This document shows, piece after piece, positions 52,685 through 60,673 of a DNA stretch of 64,000 nucleotides. The notes under the pieces were generated by a model, which was given only the letters and a program-made list of their open reading frames with translations, was not told where the DNA came from and made no database searches. This stretch comes from Sandaracinobacteroides sp041675905 (GTDB lineage: Bacteria; Pseudomonadota; Alphaproteobacteria; Sphingomonadales; Sphingomonadaceae), in assembly GCA_041675905.1 (NCBI GenBank), contig JBAYSX010000002.1:124001-188000 (forward strand), given 5' to 3'. The position numbers and the translations under genes are program-made. Position 1 is the first letter of the stretch; the number at the start of each line of letters is the position of its first letter.

Positions 52685-53248
52685 TCAGGCGGCGAGCGCC
52701 GCGCGACGCCGGCGGGCGGCAAAGCCGACCAGGCCGAAGCCGGAGATCATCATCGCCCAGGTCGCCGGTTCGGGGACCATGCCGAAGGCGAGGCTGATTT
52801 CCGTATCCGAATTATATTGCAGCCCGGCCCAGTTGATGCGCAGCTCATTGCCCGCGACGGAAACACGGGAAGCGTCGAAGCCAACCAGGTTGGTGCTGAC
52901 CAGCGAGACGCCCGTGATGCGGCCGATGGCGGCCCCGGTGAATACCGGACCGTTAAAAGCGGTATTCGTCCACAGCGGTGACGTGAGGACAGTGTCAAAC
53001 GACATGTTGAGGCTGGCGCCACCGAAATCAAAGTCGATGAACGTCACATCTTCGACGTTAAGCGTGGTATCCACGCCGGCGCCGGCGACAAATGTGGCCG
53101 GGGCGAAGGTGGCGAAGGGATAGTCCGTTGCGAGATCCGGAAACTTATAGACACCTTCGACGGAATATCCTGTCAGCGTCGCCGCCGTCACCGGGTTGAT
53201 CGCCATGGCTGCAACCATGGCACCCAGGCCAAGAACAAGTTTATGCAT
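52685..53248 (-). CDS. PEPxxWA-CTERM sorting domain-containing secreted protein (copy 3)
   Basis: A 187-residue exported protein with a signal peptide (about residues 1-22, ending PVTAA), a beta-rich body, and a C-terminal PEPATWA motif, hydrophobic helix and ARRRRAALAA. The same tail is on the two proteins near 7 kb, but the bodies differ. It has an AGGGG ribosome site and its own terminator, and it lies inside what would otherwise be a purC-purS-purQ run. Function unknown. Confidence 0.85.
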   Translation of the reverse strand: MHKLVLGLGAMVAAMAINPVTAATLTGYSVEGVYKFPDLATDYPFATFAPATFVAGAGVDTTLNVEDVTFIDFDFGGASLNMSFDTVLTSPLWTNTAFNGPVFTGAAIGRITGVSLVSTNLVGFDASRVSVAGNELRINWAGLQYNSDTEISLAFGMVPEPATWAMMISGFGLVGFAARRRRAALAA

Positions 53249-53436
53249 TTTGAGCCCCTATCAGATTATCGCCGGTTTTACCGACGGGTACGCAACAACC
53301 GCGCACCAGAAGCACAGCAATTATCGTGCCAGGGGCAGAAATATATTTTTAGTCAATATTATATGCTCGGTGTGCAACGCCGGGTTTGTAAGACTTGTTT
53401 GCAGAGTGAAGTTCATTAACCTTATTCCCCGTTAAA

Positions 53437-54345
53437 CTATCGGTTCGCCAGTCTCGCCACCGCCGCCAGGGCCTGGGAAAAGGCGCGTGTGCCGGGCGCT
53501 ATCACCTCATAATGCCCCGCATTGGGAGCCAGCTGGATTTCGGCCAGATCGCCCGTCTTGCGCGCTCTCCGTGCATGGGCAAGGCCAATGGCCGGGAAGG
53601 CGCGATCATCATAAATACCGTGCAACAGGATGGCCGGCACGCGGGTTGGCGGCAGCGCCATCTCCGGCGCGGCTTCTTCACCCCCGGCCGACAGACCCGC
53701 CACCGTGCCGTCTCCACAATGCAGGTCGATCAGCGGCCCTTGCGCGGCCAGATCGGTGAAGCCGCCCGCCAGCAACATGCCTTGCGGGCGCAACGGGTTT
53801 GCCCCGCGCGACGGATTTTCCGTCGCCAGTTGATGCCGCCCCGCCGCCCACAATGCCAGCCAGCCACCGGTCCCATGGCCGAACAGCACCACGCGGTCGG
53901 CATCAAGGTGATGCGATTCCGCTTCCGCGCGGATCAGATTCAGCGCCGCGCCCACATCGGTGAGCGTTCCGGGAAAACCGCCGCCCTCCTCATCGATATG
54001 GCGGTAATCGACCGACCAGACAGCGAAACCTTTGGCGATAAATGCTGCCGCCGCTGCCCGCAACAGTTCGGGCTGCGCCTTTTCCCGCCGGAAGCAGCTA
54101 TCGCCGAGCAGGGCCACCACCGGCAGTCTCGCATCCGCCTCGCGTTTGCGCGGCAGGAACAGTTCGATCTTTTGCGCAGCCGATTCGCCATATCGCAAAA
54201 TCTTGTCGGGCTTCGCCGCCGGCAAGGCCGCGATTGCGCGTGCGGTCATCAGCGTTGGCAATGGCGGCTGGCCGGATTGCGCCAGCGCCGGCATAGCCGG
54301 CAACTGGGCCAGCAGCAGCACCGCCAGCGCCGCCGCCCATTTCAT
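53437..54345 (-). CDS. Secreted alpha/beta hydrolase-fold protein lacking the nucleophile serine
   Basis: A 302-residue protein with signal peptide (1-22) and a fold like BD-FAE/acetyl esterases. At the nucleophile elbow it reads GHGTGG, with Gly158 where Ser is expected, and the oxyanion region reads LLGDSCF near 79-85 instead of HGG. The later Asp (YDDRAFP near 251) and His (PNAGHYE near 281) are kept. It may be a pseudoenzyme or use other chemistry. The start overlaps the purC stop by 4 bases (ATGA), implying coupled translation. Confidence 0.8.
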   Translation of the reverse strand: MKWAAALAVLLLAQLPAMPALAQSGQPPLPTLMTARAIAALPAAKPDKILRYGESAAQKIELFLPRKREADARLPVVALLGDSCFRREKAQPELLRAAAAAFIAKGFAVWSVDYRHIDEEGGGFPGTLTDVGAALNLIRAEAESHHLDADRVVLFGHGTGGWLALWAAGRHQLATENPSRGANPLRPQGMLLAGGFTDLAAQGPLIDLHCGDGTVAGLSAGGEEAAPEMALPPTRVPAILLHGIYDDRAFPAIGLAHARRARKTGDLAEIQLAPNAGHYEVIAPGTRAFSQALAAVARLANR

Positions 54346-55121
54346 TTGCCGCGGGCCTTGCGCGCCTCGTCCAGATCGGCCACCGAACCCTCCGCCCCTT
54401 CGGGCAACAGTCCCAGACGCCGGGCCACTTCCTGATAGGCTTCCACCTCGCCGCCGAGGTCGCGGCGGAAACGGTCCTTGTCGAGCTTTTCGCCGGTCTT
54501 GATATCCCACAGGCGGCACCCGTCGGGGCTGATCTCGTCGGCCAGCACGACGCGGCTGAAATCATCTTCCCACAGCCGGCCGAACTCCAGCTTGAAATCC
54601 ACCAGCCTGATGCCGATGGCGGCGAACAGGCCGCAGAGGAAATCATTGGTGCGGATGGCCATATCGACCATATCGGCCAGTTCGTCCTGCCCGGCCCAGC
54701 CGAAACAGGCGACATGTTCTTCGGTGACGAGCGGATCGCCCAGCGCGTCATCCTTGTAATAATATTCCACGATCGTGCGCGGCAGCGCCGTGCCTTCCTC
54801 GATCCCGAGCCGCTTCGCCAGCGAACCGGCGGCGACATTGCGCACCACCACTTCCAGCGGGATGATTTCCACCTGCCGCACCAGCTGTTCGCGCATGTTC
54901 AGGCGGCGGAGGAAATGGGTAGGAATGCCGATTCCCGCCAGCAGCGTGAACAGATGTTCCGAAATGCGGTTGTTCAGCACACCCTTGCCGCTGATCGTGC
55001 CCTTTTTCTGGGCATTGAATGCGGTGGCGTCATCCTTGAAATACTGGATCAGCGTGCCAGGTTCCGGTCCTTCATACAGGATCTTGGCCTTGCCCTCATA
55101 GATTTGGCGGCGGCGCGACAT
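54342..55121 (-). CDS. purC: Phosphoribosylaminoimidazole-succinocarboxamide synthase
   Basis: PurC ligates CAIR and aspartate using ATP to make SAICAR in purine synthesis. The 259-residue protein opens MSRRRQIYEGKAKILYEGPEPG and contains the family signatures LEVVVRNVAAGS near 86 and LVDFKLEFGR near 175, plus DEISPDGCRLWD near 195. GAGG precedes the ATG at 55121. It is first in the minus-strand run leading towards purS and purQ, with two unrelated genes between. Confidence 0.97.
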   Translation of the reverse strand: MSRRRQIYEGKAKILYEGPEPGTLIQYFKDDATAFNAQKKGTISGKGVLNNRISEHLFTLLAGIGIPTHFLRRLNMREQLVRQVEIIPLEVVVRNVAAGSLAKRLGIEEGTALPRTIVEYYYKDDALGDPLVTEEHVACFGWAGQDELADMVDMAIRTNDFLCGLFAAIGIRLVDFKLEFGRLWEDDFSRVVLADEISPDGCRLWDIKTGEKLDKDRFRRDLGGEVEAYQEVARRLGLLPEGAEGSVADLDEARKARGK

Positions 55122-55248
55122 GGAATTTACCTCGGGGAAACTGGATAAGATTGCGGAGATAGCGATTGCCCGCCCAAAGGGCAATGGAAGTTCGCGCTTC
55201 CGGCCTGTTGGAACCCTTGTATTTTTTGCGTGCGCCTGCGGTCTCCTC

Positions 55249-55277
55249 TTGCGCCATATCCCGCCATTGCGTATAGC
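55249..55277 (+). promoter_or_regulatory. Candidate promoter for tRNA-Trp-secE-nusG
   Basis: TTGCGC (55249-55254) and TATAGC (55272-55277) are spaced by 17 bases; the predicted start lies about 15 bases before the tRNA 5' end. The -35 match is weak (3 of 6), the -10 match 4 of 6. Confidence 0.45.
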
Positions 55278-55298
55278 CCTCGGCTCCCGCGCTCCCAC

Positions 55299-55374
55299 AG
55301 GAGTGTAGCTCAGCTGGTAGAGCATCGGTCTCCAAAACCGAGGGCCGGGGGTTCGAGCCCCTCCACTCCTGCCA
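55299..55374 (+). tRNA. tRNA-Trp (CCA)
   Basis: A 76-base tRNA with acceptor arms AGGAGTG / CACTCCT, D-arm GTAGCTCAGCTGGTAGAGC, anticodon loop CTCCAAA with CCA at 55332-55334, T-arm GGGGGTTCGAGCCCC-type, discriminator G and an encoded CCA end. Located just upstream of secE, as commonly seen. Confidence 0.97.
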
Positions 55375-55498
55375 GAGCCTGGCCCGTGATTCGGGTGAGT
55401 CTTTGCAGGGCGGCGGGAATTTTCTGGGCCAGGCACCCTGGCTGATATCCGTAATTTGCGGATGTCTGCCGGGGCGGGGCCGTTGGTGGAAGCAGATT

Positions 55499-55696
55499 AT
55501 GGCGAAGGTTTCCCCGGGCGAATTCGTCCGGCAAGTGAGGACAGAGACGGCGAAGGTCACATGGCCCTCGCGCAAGGAGGTTGTGCAAACGACCATCCTG
55601 GTCCTCATCATGACCACGATCCTCGCGCTGTTCTTCCTCGGCGTCGATCAGATCCTGGGTCGAATGGTGCGCTTCATCGTGGGCCTGGGGGCCTGA
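55499..55696 (+). CDS. secE: Preprotein translocase subunit SecE
   Basis: A 65-residue single-helix subunit of the SecYEG channel. The amphipathic segment ETAKVTWPSRKEVVQTT is the family signature and the transmembrane helix spans about residues 32-52. Most alphaproteobacteria have this short one-helix form. It lies 124 bases after tRNA-Trp and 5 bases before nusG. Confidence 0.96.
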   Translation: MAKVSPGEFVRQVRTETAKVTWPSRKEVVQTTILVLIMTTILALFFLGVDQILGRMVRFIVGLGA

Positions 55697-55701
55697 TCGG
55701 A

Positions 55702-56241
55702 ATGGCGCGCTGGTACATCATTCACGCCTATTCCGGCTTTGAAAACAAGGTGCGGGAGCAGATTCTGGCCGACGCCGCGCGTCTGGGCCTGGAATCGCAG
55801 GTTGAGGCCATCGAGGTGCCGACCGAAACCGTCACCGAAGTGCGCCGTGGCAAGAAATATCAGGCGGAACGCAAATTTTTCCCCGGATATGTGCTGGCGA
55901 AGCTGGAGATGAACGATCAGGTTTATCACCTCGTTCGCAATACGCCGAAGGTTACCGGGTTTCTCGGCTCGTCCGGCAAACCGCAGCCGATCAGCGAGGC
56001 GGAAGCCGCCCGCATTCTGAATACGAAGGCCGATGCCGACGCCGCCCAGCCGAAGGCGCGACGCAAGGCCAGCTTCGAGATCGGCGACAGTGTGAAGGTG
56101 CTGGATGGCCCGTTCGCGTCGTTCAGCGGCCTGGTCGAGGAAATCGACTTCGACCGCAGCCGCGTGAAGGTGTCGGTTTCGATCTTCGGGCGGGCGACGC
56201 CTGTGGAACTGGATTTCGACCAGGTCGAAAAGACCAAATGA
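55702..56241 (+). CDS. nusG: Transcription termination/antitermination protein NusG
   Basis: A 179-residue protein binding RNA polymerase and linking it to Rho and ribosomes. NGN domain (1-110) begins ARWYIIHAYSGFENKV and contains RKFFPGYVLAKLEM; the KOW domain (about 125-178) has GDSVKVLDGPFASFSG. The ATG at 55702 follows a CGG-A spacing without a strong ribosome site but gives exactly the conserved N-terminus. Confidence 0.98.
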   Translation: MARWYIIHAYSGFENKVREQILADAARLGLESQVEAIEVPTETVTEVRRGKKYQAERKFFPGYVLAKLEMNDQVYHLVRNTPKVTGFLGSSGKPQPISEAEAARILNTKADADAAQPKARRKASFEIGDSVKVLDGPFASFSGLVEEIDFDRSRVKVSVSIFGRATPVELDFDQVEKTK

Positions 56242-56377
56242 GTTTCCCCCGATGCGCCGCGGTCGGGCATCGGGTTTAACCGTGGGAGGCCGACGGGCAT
56301 GACGCCCCGACGCCGTCTGGACCACACGGCCGCAACAGTCGGGGGAGGGGAAATCCCTCCCGGAATGGAGTTGAGAT

Positions 56378-56812
56378 ATGGCAAAGAAGATTACGGGCTA
56401 TATCAAGCTGCAGGTAGCGGCCGGCGCCGCCAACCCCAGCCCGCCCATCGGCCCCGCGCTCGGTCAGCGCGGTGTCAACATCATGGAATTCTGCAAGGCG
56501 TTCAACGCAGCGACGGGCAACCTCGAAAAGGGCATGCCTATCCCGACGATCATCACCGTTTACGCCGACCGCAGCTTTTCCTTCGTAACCAAGACCCCGC
56601 CCGCGACCTTTCTGCTGAAGAAGGCCGCAGGGATTAAATCCGGGCACAAGACGCCAGGCAAGGGCGCTTTCGTGGCGAAGGTGAAGAAGTCCGACATCCG
56701 CGCGATCGCGGAAACCAAGATGGCGGATCTCAACGCCGTTGATATCGATGCGGCGATGCGGACGATCGAAGGCTCGGCCCGCGCGATCGGTATTGAAGTG
56801 GTGGAGGGCTGA
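56378..56812 (+). CDS. rplK: 50S ribosomal protein L11
   Basis: A 144-residue protein of the GTPase-associated centre. MAKKITGYIKLQVAAGAAN and PSPPIGPALGQRGVNIMEF are diagnostic of the N-terminal domain; the C-terminal domain binds 23S rRNA. A good GGAG-type site precedes it. It begins the L11 operon, 136 bases after nusG, and is 4 bases from rplA. Confidence 0.99.
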   Translation: MAKKITGYIKLQVAAGAANPSPPIGPALGQRGVNIMEFCKAFNAATGNLEKGMPIPTIITVYADRSFSFVTKTPPATFLLKKAAGIKSGHKTPGKGAFVAKVKKSDIRAIAETKMADLNAVDIDAAMRTIEGSARAIGIEVVEG

Positions 56813-56816
56813 CCCG

Positions 56817-57515
56817 ATGGCAAAGCTGACGAAAAAGCAAAAGGCGCTGACCAGCACCGTCGACCGTGAACGGCTCTATGGCGTCGACGAGGCGCTGGCG
56901 CTGGTAAAGAAGAACGCGACCGCCAAATTCGATGAAACCATCGAGGTATCGGTCAATCTGAACGTCGATCCCCGCCATGCGGACCAGATGGTGCGCGGCG
57001 TCGTCACGCTGCCGAAAGGCACGGGCAAGACAGTGCGTGTGGGCGTGTTCGCGCGCGGCGCGAAGGCGGAAGAAGCCCAGGCTGCCGGCGCGGACGTGGT
57101 TGGCGCGGAAGATCTGCTGGAAATCGTCCAGGGCGGTACGATCGATTTCGATCGCTGCATCGCCACCCCGGACATGATGGGCCTGGTCGGTCGTCTCGGC
57201 AAGATTCTCGGCCCGAAGGGCATGATGCCGAACCCGAAGCTCGGCACCGTCACGATGAACGTGACCGAAGCTGTACAGGCGGCCAAGGGTGGCCAGATCG
57301 AGTTTCGCGTCGAAAAGGCCGGTATCATTCATGCAGGTCTGGGTAAGGCGAGCTTCGCTGAAGCCGATCTGCGCGCCAATTTCGACGCCTTGCTCGATGC
57401 GCTGACGAAGGCCAAGCCGTCGGGCGCGAAGGGCAAATATGTGGAAAAAATCGCACTCAGCTCAACGCAAGGGCCGGGTGTGAAAATCGACGTGGCAACC
57501 GCGCTTACCGCGTGA
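56817..57515 (+). CDS. rplA: 50S ribosomal protein L1
   Basis: A 232-residue protein of the ribosomal L1 stalk. MAKLTKKQKAL opens the protein, VNVDPRHADQMVRG-like segment lies near 45-58 and the LGKILGPKGMMPNPKLGTV signature near 125-143. L1 also represses its own operon in other bacteria by binding the mRNA. The ATG at 56817 lies directly after the rplK stop. Confidence 0.98.
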   Translation: MAKLTKKQKALTSTVDRERLYGVDEALALVKKNATAKFDETIEVSVNLNVDPRHADQMVRGVVTLPKGTGKTVRVGVFARGAKAEEAQAAGADVVGAEDLLEIVQGGTIDFDRCIATPDMMGLVGRLGKILGPKGMMPNPKLGTVTMNVTEAVQAAKGGQIEFRVEKAGIIHAGLGKASFAEADLRANFDALLDALTKAKPSGAKGKYVEKIALSSTQGPGVKIDVATALTA

Positions 57516-57710
57516 CGCCATAAGTGTTTCGGGGCGGGTTTCGCCTGCCCCGGAAGGCCGTCCGAGATTGCAGGTGCCATGAGGCATAAAGGAAGCGATT
57601 CCGCCAGCATGAGACGGGGACAGAAAACTCCGGTTATTCGGGTGTCCCTTCGGAAGGCATGAAGCGCCAAACCGTTTTCATGGACGGGGCGGCTTTGTGT
57701 GGAGACGAGC
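57516..57710 (+). promoter_or_regulatory. rplJ leader region (candidate L10 autoregulatory leader)
   Basis: This 195-base gap precedes rplJ, where many bacteria have an L10(L12)4-binding leader. A clear hairpin lies at 57531-57551 (GGGGCGGG / CCTGCCCC with one G-U, 5-base loop) and the rest is capable of further folding. No T-run follows the hairpin. Assignment rests on position. Confidence 0.5.
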
Positions 57711-58223
57711 ATGGATCGGAACCAGAAGAAAGAGCTGGTCACCAGTCTTGCAAAGACGTTCACCGAAACCGAGGTTGTGATTATCACGCGCAACCATGGA
57801 CTTACGGTGGCGCAGGTCACGGACCTGCGCGTACGGATGCGCAACGCTGGCGCCCAGTTCAAGGTGACGAAGAACCGGCTCACCCGCATTGCTCTGGAGG
57901 GCACGCCCTATCAGGATATCGGCCAGTTTCTGGTCGGCCCTGTGGGTCTTGCCACCTCTGCCGATCCGGTCGCACCTGCGAAGGTTGCGGTCGAATTCGC
58001 CAAAACCACCGACAGGTTCGAAATTGTCGGCGGGGCGATGGCAGGCACGGTTCTCGATCTGAATGGCGTGAAGGCTTTGGCCGAACTGCCATCCCTCGAC
58101 GAACTGCGGGCGAAGCTGGTGGGCCTTCTCAAGGCGCCGCAGACGAAGATTGCGCAACTGGCGACAGCGCCGGCGGCGAAACTGGCGCGGGTATTTGCGG
58201 CCTATGGCGACAGCCAGGGCTAA
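57711..58223 (+). CDS. rplJ: 50S ribosomal protein L10
   Basis: A 170-residue stalk-base protein that anchors L7/L12 dimers. MDRNQKKELVTSLAKTFTET and the middle VTKNRLTRIALEGT and GPVGLATSADPVAPAKV are typical; the C-terminal helix binds L12. GGAGACGAGC upstream includes the ribosome site for ATG 57711. Cotranscribed with rplL, 36 bases on. Confidence 0.98.
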   Translation: MDRNQKKELVTSLAKTFTETEVVIITRNHGLTVAQVTDLRVRMRNAGAQFKVTKNRLTRIALEGTPYQDIGQFLVGPVGLATSADPVAPAKVAVEFAKTTDRFEIVGGAMAGTVLDLNGVKALAELPSLDELRAKLVGLLKAPQTKIAQLATAPAAKLARVFAAYGDSQG

Positions 58224-58259
58224 ACGACATCCTATTATTTGAAATAACTGGAGACTATC

Positions 58260-58640
58260 ATGGCTGATCTCGAAAAGATCGTAGAAGAACTGTCCTCGCT
58301 CACGGTGCTGGAAGCTGCAGACCTTGCGAAGCTGCTGGAAGAAAAGTGGGGCGTGTCCGCTGCCGCCGCTGTTGCGGTTGCCGCTGGTCCCGCCGGTGCA
58401 GCCGGTGGCGCTGCCGCCGAAGAAGAAAAGACCGAGTTCGACGTGATCCTCACCGGCGACGGTGGCAAGAAGATCAACGTCATCAAGGAAGTCCGCGCCA
58501 TTACCGGCCTTGGCCTGACCGAAGCCAAGACGCTGGTGGAATCGGCCCCGAAGGCCGTGAAGGAAGGCGTGAACAAGGAAGAAGCCGAAAAGATCAAGAC
58601 CCAACTCGAAGCTGCCGGCGCAACCGTCGAGCTGAAGTAA
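58260..58640 (+). CDS. rplL: 50S ribosomal protein L7/L12
   Basis: A 126-residue stalk protein. N-terminal dimerisation domain (1-32), alanine-rich flexible hinge (about 36-58) and C-terminal factor-binding domain with EKTEFDVILTGDGGKKINVIK and LGLTEAKTLVESAPK. Followed 23 bases later by a strong terminator. Confidence 0.99.
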   Translation: MADLEKIVEELSSLTVLEAADLAKLLEEKWGVSAAAAVAVAAGPAGAAGGAAAEEEKTEFDVILTGDGGKKINVIKEVRAITGLGLTEAKTLVESAPKAVKEGVNKEEAEKIKTQLEAAGATVELK

Positions 58641-58663
58641 GCCTTATCTTTCCAGACCAGAAA

Positions 58664-58690
58664 AAGGCGGCCTTCGGGCCGCCTTTTTTT
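58664..58690 (+). terminator. Rho-independent terminator after rplL
   Basis: 9-bp stem AAGGCGGCC / GGCCGCCTT with a TTCG tetraloop and a T7 tract. It would end the rplJL transcript; the usual readthrough into rpoB does not apply because rpoB is absent here. Confidence 0.92.
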
Positions 58691-58890
58691 ATGCCTGATG
58701 TCCCTGGTGACACAGCGGAAGCAGAAAGCTATCCATTTCCGGTATCGGCGGAGACGGCCTTGCCCAGGGCCAGCCACGGACGCACTGCAGGTTGCCGGTT
58801 TCTACAGGGATCGAATCCTCAGGCGGGAGGGAAATGGGAAATTGCCGTCGCGCCTGTAGCAACGCAGAGACAATATCGGGAGATTGGTTC

Positions 58891-59367
58891 ATGATTCGGG
58901 GAATACACCACATCGCACTCAATACGCCTGACCTGGAACGAATGCGCCTTTTTTACACCCAGGTGTTAGGCTTCGAACAAGTCTCCGAACCATACTCCTG
59001 GGAAAACGACGGACTTTCGGATCGCGCCATCGGCTTGCGTGGCTCGGCGGCCAGCCACATATGGATCCGCGCCGGCAATTGTTTCATTGAACTGTTCCAA
59101 TACACAAATCCTCCGGCCCGCGAAGCCGAACCGCTTCGCCCTTGCGACCGGGGCTATACACATTTTGCCCTCGACGTTACCGATATCGAAGCCGAATATG
59201 ATCGGCTCGCCGCAGGCGGCATGCGGTTCGCCCACGAGCGGCCGGTAGATTTTGGCGCTATCCAGGCGGTATATGGATGGGACCCGGACGGAAACGTCAT
59301 AGAGCTGCAGCAGATGGACCGTTCCAATGCGGCCGCATTCGAGACACTCGGAGCCGTCGTGCCCTGA
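58891..59367 (+). CDS. VOC family (glyoxalase/bleomycin-resistance fold) protein
   Basis: A 158-residue metal-dependent enzyme or dioxygenase of the vicinal-oxygen-chelate superfamily. Two beta-alpha-beta-beta-beta modules are seen: MIRGIHHIALNTPDLERMRLF with His6/His7 as first metal ligand, and RGYTHFALDVTDIEAEYDRL with His near 91; DPDGNVIELQQ near 136 provides the final Glu. It resembles methylmalonyl-CoA epimerase- or glyoxalase-like members; the reaction is unknown. GGGAGA precedes the ATG. First gene after the ribosomal block. Confidence 0.88.
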   Translation: MIRGIHHIALNTPDLERMRLFYTQVLGFEQVSEPYSWENDGLSDRAIGLRGSAASHIWIRAGNCFIELFQYTNPPAREAEPLRPCDRGYTHFALDVTDIEAEYDRLAAGGMRFAHERPVDFGAIQAVYGWDPDGNVIELQQMDRSNAAAFETLGAVVP

Positions 59368-59719
59368 GAAAAGAGTGCACGGATGGCCGGCCGGATGAGA
59401 AATTCGGGCCGCGCCATCCTTCACCTTGAACACCCGCACGCAATGCGGTGGCCGCTTTCTCTGCAAGGATCGCGGGTAACGCATGCCCCCATTAATGTAC
59501 CTCCTCAGGGTGTAATCCCCGTCCGATCATCAAACTGGTTCATCGGGACCTTCGGCAGAAGAACGCGCTCAGGACCTGTTAATTTGATATGGACAGTCTG
59601 ATGCAGGCTGAGGAGACGGGGGATGGGCGATTTATATTGGCTGAAAAGCGGGCAGATAGTTCAAACGTGATCAGATTCCGCAGGGCGCACCCGTATGAGG
59701 CGTCGTTGAAGCACCGGCC
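59368..59719. other. Intergenic region without recognised gene
   Basis: 352 bases between the VOC gene and the LuxR-type regulator. Short open frames here have no recognisable protein features. A weak CTGT...ACAG inverted pair lies near 59577-59597, too poor for a lux-box call. Confidence 0.6.
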
Positions 59720-60499
59720 ATGAAGATGGTTTCCGGCACATCTCTCTCGGGATCGACCCTGTGGCGCCCCCCCTTTCCGTTCCGCGAGAGGCGTTTCGGC
59801 GATTCTGCAGCGGAAGCGGCTTCGCGGGATCTGGTGACCGAAACCATGGTGTTTCTGGAGGAATTGGCCCAGGCCAAAGCCAGCAGTTTCTTTTGGATCA
59901 GTTCGGATTGCAACTTCATCGAGGCCCAGTTGCGCAATGTCGATGGAGACCAGGTCACGCGCTATGAAAGCGAACTTGGGGAGCTGGATCCACTTCATGC
60001 CCGCCGTATGAAATCGGAAAAGTGTATCATTGCCAGCTTGCGTGCCGACGAGACACGCGGACAGTCGCTGACCCCGGCCTACGGGCGATTTCTGGAGTCG
60101 CGCGAGCTGGGCGATGAGCTGGCGTTGATACTTTGGTTGCGGGATCATCCCTTTGGCTATGCCTCGCTGTGTCGTGGCCTGAACGATCCGCCATTTTCGC
60201 TGGCCGACCACAACTGGCATGCGGTCCACAAATATATCGAGGCCTCTCTTTCGCACCATTTTCGCTTCCGCTACGCCCGGATCGAGCATTCCCTGACGGG
60301 GCGCTTCCAGATCAATCCCCGTGAAGTCGACGTCGTGGAGTTGATTGTACAGGGGAAGTCCAATGCGGATATCGCCGAGATTCTCGGTATCAGCATGGCG
60401 ACGGTCAAGGTTCATGTTGGCAACATTCTGCGCAAGGCGGGTGTCGACAGCCGCCTGTCGCTCGCCTGCGTCGTGAACGACCTGTCCCTGACAAGGTAG
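59720..60499 (+). CDS. LuxR-type helix-turn-helix transcriptional regulator
   Basis: A 259-residue regulator. The C-terminal LuxR/FixJ HTH (about residues 198-252) shows LTGRFQINPREVDVVELIVQ then GKSNADIAEILGISMATVKVHVGNIL, with the recognition helix in the latter part. The N-terminal 190 residues are not an obvious AHL-binding domain: the invariant Trp/Tyr/Asp pattern of quorum-sensing receptors was not found. It may be a GAF- or PAS-like sensor. It is located before the aminotransferase gene and might regulate that cluster. Confidence 0.85.
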   Translation: MKMVSGTSLSGSTLWRPPFPFRERRFGDSAAEAASRDLVTETMVFLEELAQAKASSFFWISSDCNFIEAQLRNVDGDQVTRYESELGELDPLHARRMKSEKCIIASLRADETRGQSLTPAYGRFLESRELGDELALILWLRDHPFGYASLCRGLNDPPFSLADHNWHAVHKYIEASLSHHFRFRYARIEHSLTGRFQINPREVDVVELIVQGKSNADIAEILGISMATVKVHVGNILRKAGVDSRLSLACVVNDLSLTR

Positions 60500-60673
60500 T
60501 TCCGGACCAGACAGGCTGCAAGAACGACCGGTCTAAGACCCAAGAACTATGGGCAGCCACCACGCTCGTGGCTTAGGATTTCGCACATAGACAGGGTGAC
60601 CGGACGATCCCGCAGACCTCGTCGTGAAGGCGTTGATGCCGCGTCAGGTCGCGGCCTTCAGGGAGAGTTCCAG

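Noticed and set aside
59577..59597. Possible lux box in the LuxR-type gene upstream region (CTGT...ACAG)
   Set aside because: Only 4-base arms with poor central symmetry, and the regulator lacks an evident AHL domain.
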